Of a stretch of DNA of 64,000 nucleotides, positions 1 through 7,452 are shown one piece after another. Positions within the stretch are counted from its first letter, which is position 1, and the number at the start of each line of letters is the position of its first letter. The notes below the pieces were generated by a model. The model did not search any database, had not been told where the DNA came from, and worked only from the letters and a program-made list of their open reading frames with translations. Source of the stretch: Nitrogeniibacter mangrovi (GTDB lineage: Bacteria; Pseudomonadota; Gammaproteobacteria; Burkholderiales; Rhodocyclaceae); contig NZ_CP048836.1 of the NCBI RefSeq assembly GCF_010983895.1, forward strand, positions 3,658,001 to 3,722,000, in the 5' to 3' direction. The translations under genes were made by a program, and so were the position numbers.

Positions 1-1
1 G

Positions 2-277
2 CCGCTCGACCCGGACAAGAAGCCGGCGGTGCACACCACCCCGCTCAACCATGTGGGGCTGTGGATCGACGACCTGCCGGCGGCGGTGGAGTGGCTCACC
101 GCCGAGGGCGTACGCTTCGCCCCGGGCGGCATCCGCAAGGGCGCCGCGGGCTTCGACATCTGCTTCCTGCACCCCAAGGCCAACGACGAATTCCCCGTCG
201 GCGGCGAGGGCGTGCTGATCGAGCTGGTGCAGGCCCCGCCCGAGGTGGTCGAGGCCTTCGCCAAACTGGCGGGCTGA
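2..277 (+). CDS. VOC (glyoxalase/epimerase fold) protein, C-terminal part; possible methylmalonyl-CoA epimerase
   Basis: The window opens inside this gene; about 91 residues are visible and the true start lies to the left (a GTG at 29 is in frame but would remove the first fold strand). Visible are a histidine in the opening strand ([10 protein letters not shown]) and a glutamate in the closing strand ([10 protein letters not shown]). These are the usual metal-ligand positions of vicinal-oxygen-chelate enzymes. The stretch [13 protein letters not shown] followed by GVLIELV resembles the end of methylmalonyl-CoA epimerase, and the mutase and carboxylase genes lie 7-14 kb to the right. That assignment is an inference; another VOC enzyme is possible. 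It is followed by a bidirectional terminator. Confidence 0.6.
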   Translation, partial: PLDPDKKPAVHTTPLNHVGLWIDDLPAAVEWLTAEGVRFAPGGIRKGAAGFDICFLHPKANDEFPVGGEGVLIELVQAPPEVVEAFAKLAG

Positions 278-294
278 GGCCGGACGGCACGACG

Positions 295-322
295 ACAAAG
301 GCGCCCCGCGGGGCGCCTTTGT
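295..322. terminator. Bidirectional intrinsic terminator
   Basis: A perfect 28-base palindrome begins ACAAAGGCGCCCC and closes with GGGGCGCCTTTGT. It lies between the convergent VOC gene (ends 277) and chemoreceptor gene (ends 347), so it can stop transcription from both sides. Confidence 0.8.
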
Positions 323-346
323 GATTGAACGATGGCCGCCGCCGGA

Positions 347-2032
347 TCAGCTGATCCGGAAGCGCCCCGCCAGCCCCGACAGCTCGCTGGAGAGCTCCGC
401 CAGCGCCCGCGCCGAAGCGGCGGTCTTCTGCACCGTGCGGTTGTTCTGCTCGGTGCTCTGGGCGATGGTGTCCACCTTGCGTGCCACATCGCGCGCGGCG
501 GCGGTCTGCTCGCTCAGGGCGCGGGAGATGTTCTCCACCACGGCGGCGGCGCGCTCGGCGGATTCCTGCAGCGTGCTCACCGAATCGCCGGCCTGGTTGG
601 CCACCTGGACCCCTTCGGTGACCCGCGCCACACCGGCCTCCATCTCGCGCACGGCGCCCTGGGTGCCTTCCTGGATCTTGTCGATGACCTCGCTGATCTC
701 CTGGGTGGAGATGCTGGTGCGCTCGGCGAGCTTGCGCACCTCGTCGGCCACCACGGCGAAGCCGCGCCCCTGCTCGCCCGCCCGCGCCGCCTCGATGGCG
801 GCATTGAGCGCGAGCAGGTTGGTCTGGTCGGAGATCTCCTTGATCACCTGAACGATGCCCGAGATCTGGGTGGAGAACTGCTCGAGCTCGCGAATCGTGC
901 CGGCGGTGTTGTTCACCGCGTCGGCGACCCGCTGCATCTCGCCGGCGGTGTCGTGGATGATGCGCCCGCCCTCGGCCGCCTGCACGCTCGAGTTCTGGCT
1001 CACGCTGTGCGCCTCGCGGGCGTTGTCGCCCACCTGGTCGATGGACACCGACAACTGCTCGACCGCCGCCGCCATGCTCGAAGCCGCCTGCGACTGGCTT
1101 TCGATGGCCGAGGCGCTGGTGCCGGCCGCCGACGACAGTTCGTCCGCCTGGCGGCTGAGCGACTCGACGTTGCCGCGGATGGCGGCGACCAGGTCGTGCA
1201 GGGCCCCACGCATGCGCGCGAGCCGCCCCATGAGCTCGCCGATCTCGTCCGTGCCCGAATGCTCGATGGTGGTCACCAGATCCCCGTCGGCGATGGCCGA
1301 GGCGGCATCGCCGGCCCGGCGCAGGCTGCGGGTGATGTACTTCCAGGTCAGCACCGCCGGGAGGCCGACGAACAGGCCACTGAGCACGAAGAACACCACC
1401 AGCAGCACCCGACTCACGGTGTAGCGCTCGTCCGCCGCCTGATACTCGCGCTGGGCGACGCTGGCCTGGTAGGCCATGAGCTGGTTGAGCGCATCGAGCG
1501 CGGCCTGGCGTTCCTCGCGCACGGCGTAGAGGAAGTTGAGCAGCCCCACGGTGTCGTTGAGCTTGCGCCCCTCGATCTGCGTGAGCGTGGCATCGAGCTT
1601 CGCGCGCCAGGCGGCATGCTTGTCCAGGAACACCGCCACCAGCTTCTCTTCCTCCGCGGTGTGGGCGCTCGACATGTAGGCCTGCCACAGGCTGTCGAAG
1701 GCCGCGTGGTTGTCATGGACGGCCTGGGTGAGGGTGTTGAGCGAATCGTCGAGCAGGCCCGAGGCGGGCCGGCCCGGGGCGTTCTCGAAGGCGAACAGGA
1801 TGTTGACGCTGTCCTCGCGGATGTTGGCTTCGATCTGGGCCAGCTCCTGCATGGGTTTGGCCCGGTCTTCATAGACCGTGCGCAACGACGCGCTGGCGGC
1901 ATGCAGGCCGAGCCATCCGATCACGGCCGCGACGAGGTACAGCACGATTGAAAATGTGGTGATGTAGGCAATGCGATGGGAGATGCGCAGCCGGGAAAAC
2001 AGGCCACTCCCCTTTTTCATGACAGCCATCAT
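347..2032 (-). CDS. Methyl-accepting chemotaxis protein
   Basis: Transmembrane chemoreceptor of 561 residues that passes ligand information to CheA/CheW. Order: TM1 about 21-43; a roughly 165-residue periplasmic helical region consistent with a four-helix-bundle sensor; TM2 about 208-230; HAMP about 231-284; then the cytoplasmic signalling coiled coil. The hairpin tip is unmistakable near residue 400 ([19 protein letters not shown], then [18 protein letters not shown]). It ends directly after the helical domain (LAGRFRIS), without the C-terminal pentapeptide that recruits CheR/CheB in some receptors. The start at 2032 is supported by AAGGAGA eight bases upstream; a second ATG follows immediately. 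No other chemotaxis gene is in the window, so this is a stand-alone receptor of unknown ligand. Confidence 0.95.
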   Translation of the reverse strand: MMAVMKKGSGLFSRLRISHRIAYITTFSIVLYLVAAVIGWLGLHAASASLRTVYEDRAKPMQELAQIEANIREDSVNILFAFENAPGRPASGLLDDSLNTLTQAVHDNHAAFDSLWQAYMSSAHTAEEEKLVAVFLDKHAAWRAKLDATLTQIEGRKLNDTVGLLNFLYAVREERQAALDALNQLMAYQASVAQREYQAADERYTVSRVLLVVFFVLSGLFVGLPAVLTWKYITRSLRRAGDAASAIADGDLVTTIEHSGTDEIGELMGRLARMRGALHDLVAAIRGNVESLSRQADELSSAAGTSASAIESQSQAASSMAAAVEQLSVSIDQVGDNAREAHSVSQNSSVQAAEGGRIIHDTAGEMQRVADAVNNTAGTIRELEQFSTQISGIVQVIKEISDQTNLLALNAAIEAARAGEQGRGFAVVADEVRKLAERTSISTQEISEVIDKIQEGTQGAVREMEAGVARVTEGVQVANQAGDSVSTLQESAERAAAVVENISRALSEQTAAARDVARKVDTIAQSTEQNNRTVQKTAASARALAELSSELSGLAGRFRIS

Positions 2033-2187
2033 GCGATATGTCTCCTTCTCGTTGTCACAGCCGTCGACGCGGCAACGGATACGCGCAGCGGCACCAGGCG
2101 ATCGTGGAAACGATGCTTGGTTGCCCGCTCGGCGAATCTCGATTTTTTATAATTGGATCGTTATCAGCGCCACGTGACGGCCACGGT

Positions 2188-2260
2188 GCGCCCCCTCTCC
2201 GGGGCGCGGTTGTCACGGGGCTGCAAGGTCCGGATGGCTCCGGCCAGGCCTCGAGGCCTG
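2188..2260. other. Cluster of three stem-loops in the LysR-chemoreceptor gap
   Basis: The 315-base gap 2033-2347 has no credible gene. It holds a 7-bp stem (2188-2194 with 2201-2207), a 5-bp stem with loop TGGC (2230-2243) and a perfect 16-base palindrome CAGGCCTCGAGGCCTG (2245-2260). Both flanking genes are on the minus strand, so this RNA would be the LysR 3' end or the chemoreceptor 5' leader. No adjoining U tract is visible on the minus strand, so termination is not established. Confidence 0.4.
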
Positions 2261-2347
2261 CAAGCTCTTACGGGATCTTTTTGTCGACACTTTAGAATAA
2301 TCTCGCAATTACCCTAACCGGATGGCATCGCCAGCCGGTGCCGCCGA

Positions 2348-3316
2348 TCAGGCGTCGATGACGGCGGGCAGCGCCTCGCGGAACACGTCCACGAAGCAGC
2401 GCAGCCGCGCCGGATAGTGCGGCGCGTAGCGATACACCAGGTGCACCGGCAAGGGCTCGGCGCGCCAGTCCGGCACCAGCCGGACCAGACGCCCGGCGGC
2501 CAGATCTTCGGCGAACACCCAGGCCGAGCCGATGCACACCCCGAGCCCGGCGAGCGCGGCACTGCGCAGGGCGTACAGGCTGTCGGTGACCAGCCGCGGG
2601 GTGAAGTTCAGGGTGCAGGCGCGGCCCGATGGCGCGTGGTGCAAGGTCGCCCGGGTCCGGTAGTAGGTCCCCAGCGAGATCCACGGCAGGGGCCGCAGGT
2701 CGTGCGCCGTCTCCAGCGGGGGGCGACCGGCGAGCAAGGCGGGCGCGGCGACCACGATGCGGGGGACTTCGGCCAGACGGATCGACACCAGCTCCGGATC
2801 GCTCACCTCACCCACCCGGATCGCGCAGTCGATGCCCGCCCCGATGAAGTTGTCGATGGCCCGGTCGTCATGCAGCAGCCACTCGACGCGCATGCCCGGA
2901 TAGGCGTTCAGATAGCGCGCCAGCGGTTCGACCAGACGCGCCTGGCCGAAGGCGTGCGGCGCCAACACCCGCAACACCCCTGCGGGCGCCTCGTGCGCGC
3001 CCCGCAGTTCGGCCTCGAAGCTGTCCCAGCGGTCGAGCAGCTCGCGAGCGTTCCGGTAGCAGCGCTCACCGTCTTCGGTCAGGCGCATGCGATGGGTGGA
3101 GCGTTGCAGCAGGCGCACGCCAAGCGATCGCTCCAGCGCCTTGAGGCGCCGGCTGACGGTGGGCTGGGTGGTTTCCAGTTGCTGCGCGGCGGCCGTGAGA
3201 CTGCCGGCCTCGACGATGCGTACGAAGGTGTGCATCAGGTCGATGCGCCCCCCCGGACCGGCCGTGTTGGCGGGCACGGCGGAGGCACCGGATACATGCG
3301 ATCGAATCGGCTTCAT
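2348..3316 (-). CDS. LysR-family transcriptional regulator
   Basis: DNA-binding regulator of about 322 residues. The N-terminal winged helix-turn-helix is clear (FVRIVEAGSLTAAAQQLETT then QPTVSRRLKALERSLGVRLL), followed by the two-lobed effector domain. The open frame extends upstream to 3526, but that part overlaps the divergent transporter gene and is not LysR-like. The ATG at 3316 is preferred; an ATG 30 codons further in is possible. It diverges from the MFS transporter gene starting at 3414 with 97 bases between, the usual LysR/target arrangement. An ATAC-N7-GTAT box overlaps its own start codon, which suggests autoregulation. Effector unknown. Confidence 0.88.
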   Translation of the reverse strand: MKPIRSHVSGASAVPANTAGPGGRIDLMHTFVRIVEAGSLTAAAQQLETTQPTVSRRLKALERSLGVRLLQRSTHRMRLTEDGERCYRNARELLDRWDSFEAELRGAHEAPAGVLRVLAPHAFGQARLVEPLARYLNAYPGMRVEWLLHDDRAIDNFIGAGIDCAIRVGEVSDPELVSIRLAEVPRIVVAAPALLAGRPPLETAHDLRPLPWISLGTYYRTRATLHHAPSGRACTLNFTPRLVTDSLYALRSAALAGLGVCIGSAWVFAEDLAAGRLVRLVPDWRAEPLPVHLVYRYAPHYPARLRCFVDVFREALPAVIDA

Positions 3317-3329
3317 ACAAAATCCGTAT
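3315..3329. promoter_or_regulatory. Candidate LysR operator (ATAC-N7-GTAT)
   Basis: A perfect inverted repeat ATAC-N7-GTAT contains the T-N11-A core (T3316, A3328) typical of LysR-type sites. It lies in the divergent gap and overlaps the regulator's start codon. Seen in sequence; binding is inferred. Confidence 0.5.
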
Positions 3330-3413
3330 AAACCATCTTCGCGCCAGCATACTACCGACACATCGCGGCGGGGACGACAATCCGAGCCAAGCCCAACCCC
3401 CACGGAGCCGGAC

Positions 3414-4661
3414 ATGTCCTCGAATTCATCCACCTGCTGCGCGCCCGCCAACGCCGGGGACGTCGACGTGGCCACCCCCGACACCGCGCCGTCCCATCGC
3501 CTGGTGCTGATGATGGCCACCGCCACCGGCCTCGGCGTGGCCTGCCTGTATTACGCCCAGCCGCTGCTCGGCGTCCTCACCGCCGACCTGGGGCTGAGCG
3601 CCCGCGCGGTCGGCGCCATCCCCACGCTGACGCAGCTGGGCTACGCCCTTGGCATCCTCTTTCTGGCCCCGCTGGGGGATCGCCACGACCGGCGCCTGAT
3701 CATCCTCGTCAAGGCGATTGCGCTGGTGGTGTCGCTGCTGGCCTTCGGCATGGCCTCGGCGCTGCCCGTGCTGCTGGTGGCCAGCCTGGGCATCGGCCTG
3801 GCGGCCACCCTCGCCCAGGACATCGTGCCGGCCGCCGCCACCCTCGCCCACGACCACCAGCGCGGCCGCATCGTCGGCACGGTGATGACCGGGCTGCTGC
3901 TGGGCATCCTGCTCTCGCGGGTGTTCAGCGGCCTGATCGCCGAGCAGTTCGGCTGGCGCTCGGTGTTCATGCTCGCCGCGGTGAGCATGGCGGTCACCGG
4001 CATCACCATGTGGCGCGCGCTGCCGCACATCGCTCCGACCACGACCCTGCCCTACCGGGCGCTCATGGCCTCGCTCCTCGAGCTGCTGCGCCGGCACCCC
4101 GCCCTGCGCACGGCCACCCTGGCGCAGGGGCTGCTCGCCCTGGCGTTCAGCGCCTTCTGGTCCACCCTGGCGGTGATGCTGCACGAGGCGCCCTTCCACC
4201 TGGGCAGCGCCGTGGCCGGCGCCTTCGGGCTGGCCGGCGCGGCCGGTGCGCTGATCGCCCCGATCGCCGGCCATCTGGCGGACCGGCGCGGCCCGCAGAC
4301 GGTGACCCGTGTCGGCACCGCCATCACCGCCGCGTCGTTCGTGCTGATGTCGGCGGGCGCCCTGCTCGCGCCGCACCCGCAGCTGTGGGTGCTGGCGATC
4401 GCGACGGTCGGCTTCGATCTCGGCGTCCAGTCCACGCTGATCGCCCACCAGACCATCGTCTACGGCCTCGAGCCCGAAGCGCGCAGCCGGCTCAACGCCA
4501 TCCTGCTCGGCGGCATGTTCATCGGCATGGCGCTCGGCTCGGCGCTGGGCAGCGTCCTGCTGGGCCTGTGGGGCTGGATCGCGGTGACCGCGATGGCCGC
4601 CACCGCCGCCTTCGCCGCCTTCCTCATCCGCCTCGGCGCCGCCCGTCGCGCGGCACGCTGA
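3414..4661 (+). CDS. MFS transporter (drug:H+ antiporter-1 type)
   Basis: Twelve-helix inner-membrane carrier of 415 residues. After a roughly 30-residue polar N terminus come alternating hydrophobic segments, with the family signature GDRHDRRLIIL in the loop after the second helix and a related ADRRGPQTV in the second half. The start at 3414 has GGAG seven bases upstream. Substrate cannot be read from sequence; the resemblance is to AraJ/NepI-like efflux carriers. Divergence from the LysR gene suggests that regulator controls it. It ends 7 bases before the convergent metallopeptidase gene. Confidence 0.9.
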   Translation: MSSNSSTCCAPANAGDVDVATPDTAPSHRLVLMMATATGLGVACLYYAQPLLGVLTADLGLSARAVGAIPTLTQLGYALGILFLAPLGDRHDRRLIILVKAIALVVSLLAFGMASALPVLLVASLGIGLAATLAQDIVPAAATLAHDHQRGRIVGTVMTGLLLGILLSRVFSGLIAEQFGWRSVFMLAAVSMAVTGITMWRALPHIAPTTTLPYRALMASLLELLRRHPALRTATLAQGLLALAFSAFWSTLAVMLHEAPFHLGSAVAGAFGLAGAAGALIAPIAGHLADRRGPQTVTRVGTAITAASFVLMSAGALLAPHPQLWVLAIATVGFDLGVQSTLIAHQTIVYGLEPEARSRLNAILLGGMFIGMALGSALGSVLLGLWGWIAVTAMAATAAFAAFLIRLGAARRAAR

Positions 4662-4668
4662 AGGCGGC

Positions 4669-5534
4669 TCAGAGGCTGCCCGCGGCGAAGGTATCGCAGC
4701 TTTTCAGCGAACCGCTCTCGAGGCCGCGCTTGAACCAGCGCACCCGCTGGGCGGAGCTGCCATGGGTGAAGCTGTCGGGTACCGCGTAGCCCTGGGCCTG
4801 CTTCTGCAGGCGGTCGTCACCGATGGCGGCGGCGGCCGTGAGGGCCTCTTCCACGTCGCCGGCTTCGAGCACCTGCCGGGCGCGATCGGCGTGGTGGGCC
4901 CAGACACCGGAGAAGCAGTCCGCCTGCAGTTCGAGGCGCACCGACAGCTGGTTGCCCTGCGCTTCGGAGAGGCGCTGGCGGGCCTGCTGCACCTTCTCCG
5001 AGATGCCGAGCAGGTGCTGCACGTGATGGCCCACCTCGTGGGCGATCACATAGGCCTGGGCGAAATCGCCCGGCGCCCGGAAGCGGGAACGCAGTTCATC
5101 ATAGAAGGACAGGTCAATATAGACCTTCTGGTCCTGCGGACAGTAGAACGGGCCCATCGCCGCCTGGCCAAGGCCACAGGCAGTGCGGGTGGCGCCGCTG
5201 AACAGCACCAGCCTGGGCTCCACGTAGCGCGCGCCCCCGTTCGCGAAGATGGCGTGCCAGGTGTCTTCGGTGTCGGCCAGCACCATGGAGACGAACCGGG
5301 CCTCGGCATCATCGGCCGGCACCGGCCGGCCCGGCGCGTCGGCCACCATGGTGCCGCCGCCGAGACCGCCATTGAGCACGACGCTCGGATCGACGCCAAA
5401 GTACATGGCGACCAGGGCCAGCACGATGGTGCCCAGACCGATCTTGCCGCGCCCCAAGCGCATGCCGCCGCCCCGGATCCGGACCCGCGACGATCCTCGA
5501 CGTTGTCGCTCTCCCGCCCGTTGTCGAATCGCAT
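4669..5534 (-). CDS. YpfJ-family neutral zinc metallopeptidase, apparent frameshift near the N terminus
   Basis: Membrane-anchored zinc metallopeptidase. The catalytic frame shows HEVGHHVQ (HExxH), the downstream ELQADCFSG segment with the expected third ligand, and the closing GSSAQRVRWFKRG typical of YpfJ. A start with a textbook ribosome site (GAGGAGG) is at 5534 and gives the normal family N terminus MRFDNGRESDNVEDRRG. That frame does not continue into the membrane helix (IGLGTIVLALVAMYF). The frames join only if one base is added in the glycine-coding G/C tract at about 5470-5480. As written, only an internal ATG at 5463 gives the intact catalytic part (264 residues). Either a sequencing error in a G run or a true lesion; the function of the family is poorly known. 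Confidence 0.8.
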
Positions 5535-5624
5535 GGCCTGCCTCCTCAGTCTGACCTGAGCGGATTCTGGCACAGTCACGCGGGCTTGCCGTGGTCGGGA
5601 TGGCCGTCGCCTTGCATCCCGACA

Positions 5625-5652
5625 CAAAAAAGGCCCGCCGAATCGGCGGGCC
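5625..5652 (-). terminator. Intrinsic terminator of the KamA-like gene
   Basis: On the minus strand a 9-bp GC stem (GGCCCGCCG with CGGCGGGCC, loop ATT) is followed by a run of T. It lies just beyond the stop of the radical SAM gene at 5674. Confidence 0.85.
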
Positions 5653-5673
5653 CTTGTATGCGCAGGCGCTCGC

Positions 5674-7074
5674 TCAGGCCTCGGTGGCCGCGGCCAGCTT
5701 GCCCTCGCGGATCGCCTCGTACTCGTCCTCGAAGAAGAACTTGGCCTCCCCGAACGCCGGTTCGAGGTGGTTCAGCCAGGTCGCGTCGGGGTTGTACTTG
5801 GCGAAGAACGGGCGCTGCACCCAGTCGGGGTTGCGCCCCTGGATGAAGCGCAGCGCGAACACCTTCTCGCCGTTGATCTCGGTCACGCCCTGGATCTCCA
5901 CCTTGCCCGGGCTGGCGGACATGGACGGACCGCGCGCGGTCCGCGCCAGACCGGACACCCGCTGCATGGCCTGCCGGTAGATCTCCCAGGCGCGCTCGAG
6001 AGGCACCTCGAAGTAACCGCGGGCGCCGGTGTCACGCTCGACGAACATGTAATACGGAATGATGCCGAGCTTGACCTGCATCTTCCACATCTTGGCCCAC
6101 ACGTCGGGGTCGTCGTTGATGTGCGCGATCAGCGGTCCCTGGGCACGGATCTGGGCACCGGTGGAACGGATCGAGCGGATCGCCTCGCGGGCCGCCTCGG
6201 TGTCGAGTTCCTTCCAGTGGTTGTAGTGCGCCATCACGGCCACATGCTTGCCGGCACGCACCATGCGCTGGAGCAGCTCGATCAGCTCGCCGGCGTCGTC
6301 GGCACCGAGGAAGCGATGCGGCCAGAAGGTGAGCGCCTTGGTGCCGATGCGGATGGTCTGGATGTGGTCGAACTCCGGTTCGAGCAGGGGTTCCAGGTAG
6401 GCCTTCAGGTGCTTGGTCTTCATCACCATCGGGTCGCCGCCGGTGAACAGCAGGTCGGTGACCTCGGTGTGGCGCTTGAGGTAGTTGTGCAGGGTGCTGG
6501 CCTCGGAGGCGGCGATGCGCAACTCCTTGTCGCCCACGAACTGCGCCCAGCGGAAGCAGAAGGTGCAGTAGGCGTGACAGGTCTGCCCCTGGCTGGGGAA
6601 GAACAGCACGGTTTCGCGGTACTTGTGCTGGATGCCGTCGAGGCGGTTGCCCTCCTCGTCGCGCGGCATGTTCATTTCCATCTGGTCCGCCGGATGCGGA
6701 TTGAGCGCGTGGCGCACCTCGTCCACCGCCGCGTTGAGCGTGGCCTTGTCGGCACCCGCTTCGAGCAGGGCGGCGATGCGATCGTAATGCTCCGGCGCGA
6801 GCATGCCGCGCTGGGGAAAGGTGAGCTGGAAGATCGGGTCGGCCGGAATATTGGACCAGTCGATCAGCTCGTCGATGACGTATTGATTGACCCGGAAGGG
6901 CAGCACGGTCGAGACGACTTTCATCTCGAAGCGCATGGCCTCGGGCAGTGTTTGCAGCGGTTCGATCCGGTCCAGATCGCGCTGCGTGAAGACCTTGAAG
7001 GGCACGTTTTCGTAGCCCCCGTCGAGCGCGTGTAACGGCCACTGCTGCATCGGTTTCTGAGCCTGCTGTTGCAT
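5674..7074 (-). CDS. KamA-family radical SAM protein (lysine 2,3-aminomutase-like)
   Basis: Radical S-adenosylmethionine enzyme of 466 residues. The 4Fe-4S motif CxxxCxxC is C166, C170, C173 (TCHAYCTFC). Next come LLFTGGDPMVM and IRIGTKALTFWPHRF, matching the KamA-family barrel. Classical lysine aminomutases read CxxYCRHCTRRR here; this protein has CTFCFRWAQF and an N-terminal extension of about 130 residues, so it belongs to a divergent branch whose substrate I cannot assign. The start at 7074 is fixed by AAGGAGG seven bases upstream. It stands alone: a terminator follows, and a candidate promoter lies 200 bases upstream. No EF-P, lysine-degradation or ectoine-type gene is beside it. Confidence 0.85.
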   Translation of the reverse strand: MQQQAQKPMQQWPLHALDGGYENVPFKVFTQRDLDRIEPLQTLPEAMRFEMKVVSTVLPFRVNQYVIDELIDWSNIPADPIFQLTFPQRGMLAPEHYDRIAALLEAGADKATLNAAVDEVRHALNPHPADQMEMNMPRDEEGNRLDGIQHKYRETVLFFPSQGQTCHAYCTFCFRWAQFVGDKELRIAASEASTLHNYLKRHTEVTDLLFTGGDPMVMKTKHLKAYLEPLLEPEFDHIQTIRIGTKALTFWPHRFLGADDAGELIELLQRMVRAGKHVAVMAHYNHWKELDTEAAREAIRSIRSTGAQIRAQGPLIAHINDDPDVWAKMWKMQVKLGIIPYYMFVERDTGARGYFEVPLERAWEIYRQAMQRVSGLARTARGPSMSASPGKVEIQGVTEINGEKVFALRFIQGRNPDWVQRPFFAKYNPDATWLNHLEPAFGEAKFFFEDEYEAIREGKLAAATEA

Positions 7075-7280
7075 CGGCTGTCCTCCTTATCGGCTAAGGC
7101 CGCCGCGTTGCGGGCTGCAGGCGGCGTCAGCGATGCCCGCAGGCGATCGATCGCTTGCGTCGGGCATGCTGAATCGGTTGTGGCAGCGCCGGATTGGGTG
7201 GCGCTCGAGCTGGCGCGGGCGGCTGCCAAGGAATCGTCGCACCCTTCTTGGCGAGGTGACGACCGGGAGTTAGCCCACCA

Positions 7281-7309
7281 ATGTTATTGCACAAAATCAA
7301 TTTAGGCAA
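7281..7309 (-). promoter_or_regulatory. Candidate sigma70 promoter for the KamA-like gene
   Basis: On the minus strand TTGCCT and TAACAT are separated by 17 bases in an A+T-rich patch, the only such patch in the 378-base gap 7075-7452. It lies about 200 bases before the start at 7074. Confidence 0.35.
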
Positions 7310-7352
7310 ATTCCGCGCGCCCCTCAGAAGGCTTCAGCGCGCGCCCAGGACG

Positions 7353-7378
7353 AAAAAAAGCCCGCCGAAGCGGGCTTT
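7353..7378 (-). terminator. Intrinsic terminator of the scpA-meaB-pccB-pccA operon
   Basis: A 9-bp stem (AAAGCCCGC with GCGGGCTTT, loop CGAA) is followed on the minus strand by a T run. It lies 75 bases after the pccA stop. Confidence 0.85.
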
Positions 7379-7452
7379 ACGGAGTTCGACAAGGTCCCGT
7401 CACCGCAGCGGCGGGTCTCCCTCCCCATCGACCTCGCAAAGGCTCGACAAGG

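Noticed and set aside
2188-2260. Cyclic-di-GMP riboswitch before the chemoreceptor
   Set aside because: Stem-loops are present, but I could not match the conserved GEMM core on either strand.
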